DNA of 63,059 nt from Rhizaria sp. SCN 62-66. Its lineage: Eukaryota; Rhizaria, unplaced. The DNA lies in assembly GCA_001724265.1 (NCBI GenBank), contig MEDY01000291.1, positions 1 through 63,059 on the forward strand, in the 5' to 3' direction. The notes beneath the pieces are model-generated. The model was not told the DNA's origin. It did not search any database and was given only the letters and a program-made list of their open reading frames with translations. The translations under genes and the position numbers were made by a program. Shown here piece by piece: positions 1-11,844 of this stretch (positions are counted from its first letter, which is position 1; each line of letters begins with the position of its first letter).

Positions 1-520
1 GGTGAGGCACTGGGAGCCCTGAACGTCGTCAACCTTGAGCTTGAACTTGCGGAAGTCCTCGCCCTTGGGGTTGAGGTCGCCGAGGTTGGACTCGACGACG
101 CGGCCGAGGAGAGACTCGCGGGAAGTGCGCTGGCCGATGGTCTTGGTGGCAGGGGTGATGCCAACGACGCGCTTGACGAAGTAGTTGGGCGCCTTGATGG
201 TGAACCACTCCTTGCGGGTGAAGGGGTCAACACTAGACAAAGCGAAGGAGAGAGGGCAGAACAGAATTGTGGCAGAGTAGGAGGTGATGAGCTATAAGTT
301 CAAAGGACGTCGTGGAATCGGTCACGAGTGATGCGAACGGGACCAGAGATGGTGGAATGCTGGTGCAGTAAGCTGCATACGGAGTGGGTACCGCGGACTG
401 CGGTTTGGGGAGAGAGTGAGGAGGATATGGGAGAGTGGGAAGGAGTAAAACGTACATCTTCTTGTTGCCCTTCTTGCCCTTCTTGTTAGCACCGGCGCCA
501 GCCTTCTTATCGACCGCCAT
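1..520 (-). CDS. RPS3A: 40S ribosomal protein eS1 (RPS3A), 5' part, runs off the window
   Basis: Component of the small ribosomal subunit. Exon 1 is 520-456 and encodes a Lys/Gly-rich start (MAVDKKAGAGANKKGKKG). The intron is 455-233 (GTACGT...AG). Exon 2 runs from 232 to position 1 and continues outside. The join gives KKIVDPFTRKEWFTIKAP, followed by RVVGITPATKTIGQ, LLGRVVESNLGDL and FRKFKLKVDDVQGSQCLT. This is the diagnostic N-terminal block of the eS1/RPS3A family, whose members carry the same basic tail, V-DPF-KK-W and the DVQG motif. About 99 residues of a protein usually near 260 are visible. The start is the only ATG that gives the basic leader. Confidence 0.95.
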
Positions 521-1223
521 GGTCTACTGCGATGAGGAAAGATCAAGTGGGGAGAGAAGAGGGTGAGCGAGACTCTGAGGAAGCTTGATCGCGTCTTTAC
601 GACCGATACGAAATAGCACAAATTGAAATTTAGTTAGTATACTGAGTGTTGTATAAATGAAGTATACACAAAACGACATGACATGTCAGTATAGTTGATA
701 ATTCGTTGATAAAGTTCGCGGAACTGTGATCAAACCAAGCTGGGCTGGAGGGAAATTACTTTCCGCATTTTCTGCGAACCCCTCAGATGGGGGCCGAAAA
801 ACCGACGACAAGCGCGCAGCTGTTCCCAAGATCCACCGCAGTAGTATGAAGTCCCCTGTTCATTACCTAATGTGTCTTCGCTATATATATTTAGAAAACA
901 CACGGTGTGCTATATTGAGGCTTTTATATCAATCAACTGTGCGCATGCCCAATACTCCATTTCCTCTCCCAAGACTCGACACGTCCTTTCCTGCGCGCAC
1001 TCACGTCTCTCTCTCTATGCAATTTCGTCACAAGCTTTCATCGGCACAGTCTCCACGTATTGGTCACGTTTGGACTCACAATGAGAGATTGAACGTCTAT
1101 CTGTTTTCGGAGCCCCACAATGTATTGACAAGCAGGATAGGGCCTCACCCAAAACATCTTTACCCCAAACGAAGACACATATTTTGTTTCTTACTTCATA
1201 TCGAGAGAAACCAACTAGCCCTC
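521..1223. other. intergenic gap between RPS3A and DYNC2I2
   Basis: AT-richer than the flanking exons. It should hold the promoter and 5' leader of RPS3A and the 3' end of DYNC2I2. Long open frames on the plus strand here are extensions of antisense shadows of the WD40 gene. I see no RNA gene or repeat. Confidence 0.5.
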
Positions 1224-4200
1224 TTAAGCCACCCTCAAGATTGTGGCCAAGTGCTCGAGTTCACTTGCATCGTTGACCTCGGCAAACCCTGTCTGCAGCC
1301 CGCACACGACGGCGCCGCCGCTTTGGGTGCCCACCACAACGATCTCGCCGCCGCCCGCGCCCTGCCCAGCGCCCGGGGCGCCCGCGAACGCAATGCCGAC
1401 CACGGCGCGCTCGCTCGCCAGCGCGGCGCTCCCCGCGTTCGCGGCCAGAGCAGTGCTGCCGCTGCTGGCTACGGCCTGCGCGCGGTCGCTGGCGTTGATG
1501 ACGGCCAGCGGCGACAGCGTGCTCTTAGCGAGGTCGATCACGGCCACGCGGCCCGCGGCGTCGCCGACTACGAGCACGGACGCGCGCGTCGGAGACCACG
1601 CGACCGCCGTGAGCACCCCGGCCCCACAGTCACCGGAACCGTTGGTACCCGCGCCCGCGCCCGAGAGCGGCTGGAGGAGGACCGAGGGCTGGATGGCGCC
1701 GGTGGAGAGGTAGTGCGCCCACCGAGCGCGGTCCGCAGCAGTGTCGTCGCCGTCGCCGTCGTCACCGCCGGCGCCGCTCGCGGCCGCGGCGGCAGTGCCG
1801 TGGGTCGAGAGGCGGAGCGGGATGACCGTGAGCGCGAGTACGCCGTCGCTGCCCACAGTCGCCAGCACCCCCGCCACGCGGCCGAACGGCGACCCCGCGG
1901 CCGCGTCGCCCGCGGCCGCCGCGGCGGCGAAGTCCGCGGGGGGGACAACCGGGGTAGACTCGCCGTCAGCGGCGCCGGCAGCCGCGGCGATTTGCTGCTG
2001 CCGCTGCAGTGGCTGCTGGGGACAGAGCAGGGGCGAGAATGCGAGCGCGGTGACGGGCCCGTCGTGGCTGTACGCGCATGCCGCGGTGCGCGATGGTGCG
2101 AGCAAGGCCCACGTCGGCACGGAGAAGGAGGACAGCAAGCGCGGGGCGATGCGCAGGACCGAGAACAGCTCCAGGGGCGTGATCGGGGTCAGGTCGGCGC
2201 GCTTCGAGAGCTCGTTCTCGAGTACACGCTAGAACATATATGAATTGCAAATACGAATTGTAAAAATATCAGAGACATGAGAATAAAAAGAAAATACATG
2301 TAATCAATGCACAAATAAACAAGGAAAAACATATTTCACGATGAATATAGTTGTTTTTCATTATGTAGCGACAGTGTGCAATATCATTACTTCGTACCTT
2401 GAGTTCGCTGCGGTGTTCAGCCGGACTGGCCTCGAGCAGCGCCACGGTAGCCGGCGCCCAAGGCAGCTTCCCGCCGCACACGCTCTTAGCGAAGGCGCCG
2501 GGCCCCAGGTATGCGCCGCCGGCGACGGGCGCGACGGCGGCGGCGGCGGGCAGCGCGATGAGCAGGACGCCGCCGGCCTCGGTGCCCACGGCCGCGATGG
2601 CGCTCTGCGCGCGCAGCGTGCCCGCCACGACCGCCGCCACGCGCGCCAGCGCGCCGCCGCCGGCCGCGTGACCGCCCGAGGCGCCGGAGCCTGCGGCCGT
2701 GGTCGCGGCGAGGGCGAGCGCGGTGTCGTAGGCCGGCAGCGGGGCGAACGCGAGGGCCGTGGCGCCGAAGAAGGTCGTGCTCTTGTTCATGCCGTTGACG
2801 AAGCCGTTCCCGCCGCCGAACTGGCCGCTGCTGCCCGAGCCGCCCTCGTCAAAGTCGTCGCCGTAGCCGTCGTCATTGTCGACGCAGTTGCTCGCAAACT
2901 TAGAAGATGCGCCGCCAAACGCCTTGGGCTTGGCCGACGATGCGAACGCACTGCCACTGTCGCCGCCGAGGTCGTCATCAAGGTCGCCGAGGCCGCCGCC
3001 GTGGCCGAACGCGTCACCGCCCTCGACGCCCCAGTACCCCAGCCTGGCTCCCGCCCCCGCGCCCGCGGCGACGGCGACAGCGGGCGCGACGGCGGGGTTG
3101 GGCGCGAGGCCGGGCGTGAGCGCCGCGCCCACTGACCAAGTGCGCAGTCCCAGGGTGGCGTCCCAGAGCAGCACGCGGCCGTCGCCGCCGGTGGAAGCCA
3201 GCAGGCACGGCGACGACAGTGCGCCGCGCGCCAGCAGCGCGGGCGGCAGCGCGCGCGCGTGCGGGGCGAGTGGCGCCGCGGACGGAAGAGGCGCCCAGGC
3301 GAGCGCCGCGACGGGCTCCCGGTGCGCCAGGTCGTCTAAAGGGGAGGACAAGTCTAAAGGGGGCAAGGACGCGAAGTCGAGGAGGCGGACCTCGCCGTTG
3401 AAGAGCCCCACGGCCAGGAGCGTGGGGAACGTCGGGTGGAAAGCCAACGCCGTCGCACAACAGGGGAGCGGAAACGACACCAAGCTAGAGCTCGAGCTCG
3501 AGCTCGAGCTAGATCCTGAGCTGGAGCTAGAGCTCGTGGAGCTCAGCGCAGACTGGCTGTTAGAATCGCTGGCGTCAGCAGTGCTGTCCAGTTTGGACTC
3601 ACTCCTGTCTTTAGGACCGCTCGCGGCGGAGCTGCCGTGGATCGAAGTGACCGTGAGCAGCGACTTGTGCTCGCACCAGCCCGTGTGGTCGCAGTCGCCG
3701 TACGCGACGGCGACAAGCCCGCCCGTGGCGTTCACCGCCGTGGCCGCCACCGTGCGGCTCACCGCGGCCACGCCCACAGCCGCGGCGTCCGCATGCTTCC
3801 CGCTGACACTCTGCTGATGTTGCTGCTGTTGCGGCGCGGCTGGGAGGATCACGGCGCCCACGGTCACGGCGCCGTCGTCAACGCCACCCGCGCCGGCCAG
3901 CCCCGCGGCCGCGGCGGCCGCCCCGCGCCGCGCCGCGCGCCCGCGCTCCTGTTGCTGGAGCTCGCGCAGCACGAGCGGCCTGATCGCGGTGAGGAAGTTG
4001 CCCAGCCGACCCGAGGACGCGGCCTGCGCGGCAACCGTCGCGGCCGCGGCGACGCGAGACGGCAGTGTGTCCGCCGAGGCCGTCTGGGTGGGCGTCGTGG
4101 CGAGGACCGCGGTCTGCGTCGACGCGGTGGTCTGGGCGGCGGCGGCGGCGGAGGCGGCGGCAGCGGAGATTGCGGGGTCGGGCTGTGTGGAGGCGTCGCG

Positions 4201-4463
4201 AGATGACTGTTTGATTGGAGAAGAGCAAAGAAAAGCCGCAAAACACAACGTGATTAGGTAATTCATGTTAGCTGAAGCGTGGCGGTAGAGCGACTGCCAA
4301 TATATCATTGATTTTATCGAGATATACGATGAATTGGATGGTAGCCGTTGGAGTGTGCTGAGGCGACTAGGGAGGATGGACGTACTGTGGGGCCCTTGGT
4401 AGAGGGCAGGATTGATGCAGAAAGCAACGGGAGGTCGCCAAAATCAGCGGCAAAGTCTGCCAT
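1224..4463 (-). CDS. DYNC2I2: dynein-2 intermediate chain 2 (WDR34/DYNC2I2), WD40 protein of retrograde intraflagellar transport
   Basis: A WD40 intermediate chain of cytoplasmic dynein-2, which drives retrograde transport in cilia. Exons are 4463-4386, 4206-2398 and 2228-1224. All junctions are phase 0, giving 963 aa with a TAA stop. Residues about 30-70 carry TQT motifs (TASTQT, TPTQT) typical of LC8 light-chain binding. A helix FLTAIRPLVLREL (about 97-109) aligns with the FLxxVExMVIREL segment of human WDR34. Then come VAVAYGDCDHTGWCEHKS and ALAFHPTFPTLLAVGLFNGEV, close to the first WDR34 blades, followed by further blades (VTALAFSP, LTAVAWSP, VVGIAFAG). The family is usually about 530-600 aa; the excess here is Ala/Gly/Ser-rich insertion between blades. 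Assignment to DYNC2I2 rather than DYNC2I1 rests on these recalled similarities. Confidence 0.85.
3484..3534. repeat. self-complementary AGCTCG hexanucleotide repeat coding poly-Ser
   Basis: Alternating AGC and TCG serine codons on the minus strand produce tandem AGCTCG units. The unit is its own reverse complement in register, so the tract is palindromic at every step. It lies inside the serine run of DYNC2I2, between WD40 blades. Confidence 0.8.
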
Positions 4464-4987
4464 TGTCAATCTGCGACTGACAGCAATGCTGAGCTGATGC
4501 TGGTGTGCCGCCGAGGAGAGAGTGCTGCGTTTTTCACACAATGCAATCAGGCAACAGACAAGTAGAGATATCGTAGTGTATACAGATTGTGAGATAGTGC
4601 GACAAATGAATAATACAAAAAACAGCACAAAATATTCCTACAACGAGTGGGTGTGCTACTGACGGATAGTTGATGTCAGGCCAGATCGTGAAGATTTGCT
4701 GCATGTTCAAATTTAGAACGGGCACGAGACAGGAGCCACCCAGACCACAAGCCATATACGGTATAACATGCATTAATTCGAATTATACCAGGGTATGCTG
4801 CATTAATTTAACGCAAAATGTACGTTTCTATATTCATATCTTGACGGAGCCTTGTCTAACCCCTGTGTCACTATCCTTAATGTCTTAGTGCCTTCCCGCG
4901 CAAGCGCTCCCGTTCAGATCAGCCGTCTCTGAGTCACCCACCGCTCGCGCCAGTGCCAGCCCCGCTGCGCACGCTTGCACGCACGTA
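4464..4987. other. divergent intergenic region, DYNC2I2 / 1989-aa gene
   Basis: About 520 bases, AT-rich, between two divergently transcribed genes. It must hold both promoters. No gene, RNA or repeat is visible. Confidence 0.5.
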
Positions 4988-7900
4988 ATGGCAACCTCCG
5001 GCGGTAGCTCGTACCGCCGTCTGGGCCTCGGCCGGCCCGAGCAGACGGGCCGCACGCAATACGAGACGCGCGTCGCCAGCCTCCTGGGCCAGCTCGTCGA
5101 CCGCGAGCTCCCGCACCTCGTACGTCCGCAAAAACGCTGTGCATTGTGTTATACACACGCTATATTCCTTCACTTGTGTTATCCTGCTATGTGTGTGTTG
5201 CTGTATTGCTTTCTGCCTCGTTTGCCTGAGATATCCGTTCTCACACTCTGTATCACCGTCGCACCATCATCGCTTGCTTCTCGCCCCCCGACAGTCTGAC
5301 TCAGATTACCTCGCCTACGTGCACCGCGCCACCGCGCCCGTGCTCGCCGTGCCGCGCCTGTCCCTGCCACCGCTGCAGCGCGATAACGACGTCAACGTCG
5401 CCGAGGCCGCCGAGGCCATGACCCACCACGGCCGCGCCGCCGCCGCCGCCGCGCTGCGTTCACTCATCGCGCGCGCGCGCGCCAGCAACGGCGCCGCGGC
5501 CGCCCACTCCGCCGCCGCGGCCGAGTGCGGCCCCGCGAGCCGCGACGTGAAGCCTCCGGGCTCGAAGGAGGGCGTTGACGCTGCCGAGTCGCCGTCTAAG
5601 GGGCTGGAGTACTTAGAGTCGGCTCTCTCGCTGCTGTTCTCGCTGGCACTGACGTACCAGGAGGCCGGGGCGGACGGCGACCCCGCGACGGCGCCGCTGC
5701 CTGCCGTGCGGCCCGGCGCGGCGGTCGCGGCCGAGAGCTTGGGCCGGGACGACAGGTTCCCCACCGGCTTCGCGGCGCAGTCGCAGCAACCGCGGCAGCG
5801 GAACGATCACGCAGAGCACGTGCAGTCGCGGGCGGAGTCGGAGGCTCGTTTGTTGATGTCGCTGCAGGAAGAACTTAAGCAGGTTGTTCAGCAGGAGCTG
5901 GATGACGATGCTGATGAGGCCGCGGCGAATGCGAGTGAGGGCATTGAAGATGACAATGACGATGGCGATGGCAATGCGGACACAACCCGCGTTTCTGTGC
6001 AACAACATTGGCAGCAGCAATTGCATTCAGAGATGCAGCAAATGCAATGCCCAGAGTCACCGTCGCTGCCTTCAATCATGTCATATCTGTTCCCTCATTT
6101 GGCCCACGATCTCGGCCAACAACAGCAACAAAGTCAGGAGTCTCCCTCTGCTCACAGTCATCCAGACCCGACTGTCGTCGAGACGGTGACTGTGAGCGAG
6201 GTTGTAAACAACGTAGGATCAGCGCTCGGCCTCCTCTGGGGTGGCACGCCCCCGATGTACTCTCAGTCGCCGGACTCGTACTGCTCGCCATCACCACCCA
6301 GCTTGCAGTCGCGAGAGACTGCGACTGCGGACCCGTGGGCGGCAGCTGCTATTTTAGCCACGCCGCCGCCGCCGCCGCTGACACAGCTACCGCTTACGCT
6401 GCCTTCGTTGTTTCTCTCCGAGCAAACAGATGCTGATCGCGCCTGTGACGTCGTAAGTATCGAGTGGGACAGCACAACACACAAATACGCACGCGTCTCT
6501 TCTGCGACTTCGCCGGAAGGTTTGTACGCACCTGGTCGGAGTGCGTATACGATCCCGCTTGCGTCTGCGCACGGAAGCGCGATTAACGCGTTTCTGACGC
6601 TCGCGTCGCGCCGTGCCCGCATCGCCGCGATGCTCACTGCCATCACGGCCGCCGCGACGGAGCCGTCGGGGAACGATGTTGAGCTCTACACCGACGATGT
6701 CGCTGTTAACGGTGTCAACATTTCACGTTTACTGTGCGTGCCTGCGGTTGCTGCGACCGCGGCTACGCTAGCGTCCGCTCTCGCGATCGCGGACTCGGCA
6801 GTGCTCACGACCCTGTTTGCGCTGTCGCAGCGGCTGCGTCCCGAGGCTGCTGCCACGGCCACGAACAGTTCCGTCACAGACAACACGGATGAGTCAACGG
6901 CTGTTGCAGTTGCAGCCACCAAGGCAGAAGCAGCAGAGGTTGTCGCCTGTGGCTTGATCGAGGCCTGTCAGATGGTGACGCGTGTCATGAACGTCATTGA
7001 ATCTGCAACCGACGCTCTCACACACGCCGTTGCTGTCACTGATGCTACCACTGATCTTCCCGCTAACAGCAGCGGCCGCGAGAGAATCTGTGCGTGCGAG
7101 GCGTCGCTGCGGGCTGTGCGCGCTCTCTACCTGGCCACGGTTGCGATCGCGCGCGTTCACAGTACAGTGGGCAGTGATGTGAGTTCGACTAATCTTACCA
7201 ATAACGAGAGTGGAGTCGCACGTGTGCTTTACGAGGGCTTGTCGAACGCAGTAACCACCGCCGTTGCGACAGCGATGCCGATGGTTGTTGACGCCCTCTC
7301 TTCGACAAACAATGCAGCACTTAGCTCTAGTCAAGACAACACTGGCCTCGTCGCGAACAGTCACGCGGTTGTGGATGCTGTTGCTGACGTGTGCAACGTC
7401 GCCACCCGAAATGCTTGCAATGGTGACAGCGACGTGCTGCTGTCTGTGAGGTCACGTTTGCGGTCCTTCTTCGCCCGCGCCACCGCGCCAGCTTCTGCGA
7501 CTGCGGACGCTGCTGCGACGATTGCGGATGATACGGACACAGGGTTTGCTTCTGGGTGTCTTTGCTACGGACACAGTGCGCGCAGTCACGCTGAGAATAC
7601 GCTGCCGCTGTTGTTTAATGAGTCGCTTGCCCTCGCGGCCTCGGGCGCACTGAGTCGCCTAACACAGGGCGACCCGCGCCCTGATTTCGAGCTTCAGCCA
7701 TATGTCAGTGAGAGTTGTGCTCCCGACTTGTCGGTCTCGCATTCGAGCAGCGTGTTTGATTGTGACTCTGCCCGCTACGTACCGCCTTACGTCATCATGG
7801 GCACTGTGCACTCAGCTGTCGTCGCGAAACTCGCAGGAGCGCCGGCCGCTCTGCAACAGAACGTGCTACGCGGAGCCAGTGCGAGCGCGACTGCGCATGC

Positions 7901-10762
7901 GATGGGGTACCTCCAACAAGGTGGTGATTTCTTGCAATGCAACACCAATCCGCACACAGCTGGGTACTTTGACTGTGACCAGTCTGGCCATGTGCAGCAT
8001 CAACACACACATGTGAACACTGTGACAACAGCTCCGATGGCGGGTCGTCCGTTTCTGCTCCACGTGGCATCTGTCCTTGCAATCGCTCTCCCGTCTCTGT
8101 TTCCAGTCGTTTTGACGGCATCGGCGACTGGCAGCAAGAGTCATCAGGGCAGCGGCACTCACTGTGCGAGTGGCGCAAGCGATCTCGGCGTTGTCCCGAC
8201 TGTTGTTGTGAACGTCGGCACTGCTGCAAAACGTCGCTCAGTGAAGAACCGCACTGTCGGCAATCAGTTCAACGACACCGGTGATGACGACGGGAAACTC
8301 TTTTCTTACTCCGACTCTGACTCGGAGTCAGACTTTGACCTTGATACCAGCAACACCAACGCTAATATTCAGCATCCGCCCCAGCCTGTACCTGTACCTC
8401 GCGGTTGCCTTGGTGCGCTCTCCCAGACTGGCCTCGCCAAAGCGACCGTGAGCGCCGCTGTCTCCGTGGCCCGTAGCGCGGCCGGCAGCGTGGCCGCAGC
8501 GGGCACTGGGAAGGGCTCTCTCGCGGCCGCAGTGTCCGCGCTGATTGAGGCGAACGAGGCGGGCGTGCTTAAACCAGTCGGCGGGGCACTTACATCCCGT
8601 GATGACGGTGGGCAGAAGACGGGCGACTGTGACCAATGCGCTGCTCCAGTCTGCATGTGCCAGGGCCCAGTGCTATCACAAAGGGGCAACGTCGATGGTA
8701 ATGCGAGTTTGCAGTCGTACTCCGACTCTCGTGCTCCAGTGTCTCCGTTTGACCCCAGGCTGGCATCGCTCGCGCTGACACTCAATTTTCCGTCGACGGC
8801 AGTCTTCATTGACTCAAGCTCCTACGCAGCGGAGAGCAACATGGCTGCTGCAACACTGCAATCGGCAACGTGCCGCCTTGCCCCCGCTTTCGCTCACGGT
8901 CTCTTCGCCCGCCGCCCCCCGCTGCCCACGGTCGTCCTGCCCCGCGTCATCAACCCGCAGTCTCAGGACGGTAGCAGCAGCAGCGGCGGCGCGCATGTGA
9001 CCGTGGACGTGCCGCTGTCGCTATACTCGTACCGCCGGTCGCGCATGCCGCCCCCCGCTGCGGCGGCCGCCGGCGCCCCCCGTCAGGGCAGCGGCCAGAC
9101 CGCGGCCGCGGCGGCGGAGACCGACCCGGACACATCGGCCATCGCCGGCTTCGCCACCGCCTTCGGTACGCACACTGCTCGCGTCGCCGCAAACGTGAAC
9201 GCCAACAGTCGTCTGTCGAAAACGGCGACTGCGACGGCGACTGCGCCTGCGGGTGTGGTTTTGGCGACCGCGACTACGGCGGCCGTAGCTGTGATCCGCG
9301 CCCCGGCCCCCGTCGCCCCGCCGCCGACGCGCCCCGCCGTGCTCGTGCACTCGTCCAAGGCGGCGCTCACCCCGTCTAAGGGGGCCGCGGCCAGGGTCAG
9401 CGCGCCGCGGCTGGTCGCGGTGCCACCCCCGCCGGCGCCCGCGCTGCGACTGGCGACCGTGGCGGCGGCGTGGACCGCGGTCGATGGCACTGCTGCGGCG
9501 GCGATCTTAACATCACCACTCGCGTCACACGCCACGAGCGCGATCAACAACCCTGCAAGTGCGTCTGGCGATCCGCTCACGGTCACGCTTTGTCTTGCTT
9601 CCTCGCGTCAGCAGCAACGGTCACAGGCCGAATCAAGTTCGCAGCTGCCGCATCACGCCACTGCTGCGTTGACTCAGATTATGCGTCTTAACTTCTCGCT
9701 CGCACGCGCCCGACGTGCCCTGACAGCGGCAGCGCCGGAACGCGCGTTATTGCGTCTCGGCCGCGCTCGCGGCCGCACTGCGACGTCAACGGCTGCAAAC
9801 AGTTCTCGCACTGTTGGCTCTGTGGATGCAGGCGCGAAGTTCGGCTCGCCTATTGCCCACGGCCGCAAGAGCGGTGTCCAGCAACCGAAGTTAAGCCGCG
9901 GCGAGCGCCACGCCAACTCTATCACGAGCCAGTTGACGCGCACTGAGGAGCTTTTCGCCGCTCTGGCCCACGCGGCGAGCACTGTGATTAGCATCGTCGA
10001 GCAGCAGTGGCTGCCGTGGGCTGTGGCGGAGCCCGTGAGGGCGTTCCTGGCCACGGTGGCACCTGGCGGCACCGATGTAGACCCAGTGAGCTCTCAGTCC
10101 CTTCCTGGCCTGTCGGCCTTGTTTGCCCTTGCTGGCTTGGACTCCGATAACAGCAACGCCAAAAGCAGTGTTTTAATCCGTGGCGCCCCTACTGTCAGTC
10201 ACTTGCCGCAGTCTCTGTCGGAGTATCTTGCAGCCGCTGATGATCTCGTGAACGCGATTGCGCAACGCATGTTGTGCTCTGCTGAGGAAGAGGTTGTCGT
10301 GCACACACTGACTACAACAGCTGCCGACTCACATATACTGCCTCAGACCCAGCCGCCGACGCATGCTCAGTCACCTACGCCTGCGGCACCGCCGTCATTG
10401 TCTCTCTCTAGTGCCACTGCCCTCGGCCCCTCAGCCTCCGCCCGCACTCACCTGGCTACTCTCTGCAAGCTCTGCGTCGAGCTCGAGCTCCTACGCGGCC
10501 TAACTTCCGCGCTGCACCGCTACGCTTACAGTCACCGCGCGGTGTGGGCGCGGCACGACCTTGCCGTAGCCACAGCCGAGGCCGAGGCCGACGCGGAGGC
10601 CGATGCCGAGACGGCGGCGAGCGCTCGCCGCATCGCAGTTGCCGCTGCTACTACTGTGCGCAAACAGAGGCTGCAGGCGCTGCGCTCCAGCCTCTTGCAC
10701 GCGCTCACGGCTGTTGTTGGGCGCGACACTGCGGCAGCACTGCTACCTGTCACGAACGACTG

Positions 10763-10801
<39 letters not shown>

Positions 10802-11132
10802 GAAGCAGGCGAAGTCGAGAGTGGTCGCCCGTGAGCGCGAGTCCAAGCCTGAGGCCGAGACTGAGATCGTCGGTGTGTGCGCTGTCGTGCGCGCAGTGCT
10901 GCTTGACCTGCGCTGTGACTGGATCTACTCGGTGCAGGGACTCGTGCGCAACATGGAGGAGGTTGCAAATAGCGTCGTGGTGACCCTGAGCAACAATGGC
11001 GCAGACGCTTACAGTCGCGGGCACGCTCGTGGTCAGTGTCAGCAACAGCTGTCGATGACGGGACTCGCGAACTTGGCGCAGATGATCGATTTTAGTGGAT
11101 TTTATCAAGATTCCATTGTGGATATGGACTAA
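4988..11132 (+). CDS. very large orphan protein, 1989 aa, low-complexity rich
   Basis: Exon 1 is 4988-5119 (44 codons), the intron is 5120-5294 (GTACGT...CAG), and exon 2 is 5295-11132, ending in TAA. I do not recognise the family. The first 70 residues look conserved (TRVASLLGQLVDRELPHL, then SDSDYLAYVHRATAPVLAV). The middle is Ala/Thr/Ser-rich with scattered helical segments and acidic patches (EGIEDDNDDGDGN). The last 250 residues contain a well-formed helical block (LCKLCVELELLRGLTSALHR, LRSSLLHALTAVVGRD). A CAG-rich poly-Gln run follows at about 10767-10797, and then DLRCDWIYSVQGLVRNMEEV. No membrane segment or catalytic motif stands out. Codon use is like its neighbours, so it is native. 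A scaffold role is only a guess. Confidence 0.8.
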
Positions 11133-11844
11133 AAGAATGAAGTTACTCTAGGTTAAACTCTTTCTGTTATGAAGGAGTGTTACATAGCACCGCAAACCAA
11201 TACAACATACTTCCAGTTGTCATTCAGTAAATACGAGTCCTCGAGGGCCAGACTTAACATCACAACACCAATTGCATGAAAACAAACTAAGACAGACGGA
11301 AAGCAACGATACGGGAGGGTGAGGACTGGTTGGAACCACTGGGATAGGGAGGCGCAGGTCCGAGTTGGCAAACATGAAAGGGCATTAGAAGAGAAATAAC
11401 GAGTCAACTTGAAAGAACGAATGACATTACAAACCAAACACGGGACGATAATTAGTACGATCTAATTACATTGCTGTATTTCGATGGGAATACCTAAAGC
11501 TATTGATTTTCATTGTTTTGCTCAGTGGTTGGCTAACGACTGGCTCTTCCAGGTCCCCGACGCCTATATCAGACAAGCATATTCTCAATCAAAGTCCGAT
11601 AGATCGCAGCCGTGTGGGGATGTATTAATAAATGGGTAGTTTTATACCTCGTCTTCAAATTATTTGTTCAGTGGACACGTTTGTCTTGTCATATCTATCG
11701 CTTCTCAACCTGTCGTATCTCGCCGATCTCTAACAACGCGTGTCACCCTTTGCCCCCATCACAGACCCACTTCTACCGCGTGCAACTCCCTGTCATCCTA
11801 ACATCAAGAGTGTCAGTTACAGCTTGCGTCTCTTCCTGCCCCCA
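11133..11844. other. intergenic gap before the PTEN-C2 gene
   Basis: About 700 AT-rich bases between tandem genes. A long pyrimidine-rich stretch precedes the downstream start codon. I see no gene or repeat. Confidence 0.45.

Noticed and set aside
726-2243. 505-codon plus-strand open frame
   Set aside because: It is antisense to DYNC2I2 exon 3, low in hydrophobic order and Arg/Gly-rich, as expected for the complement of Ala-rich coding DNA.
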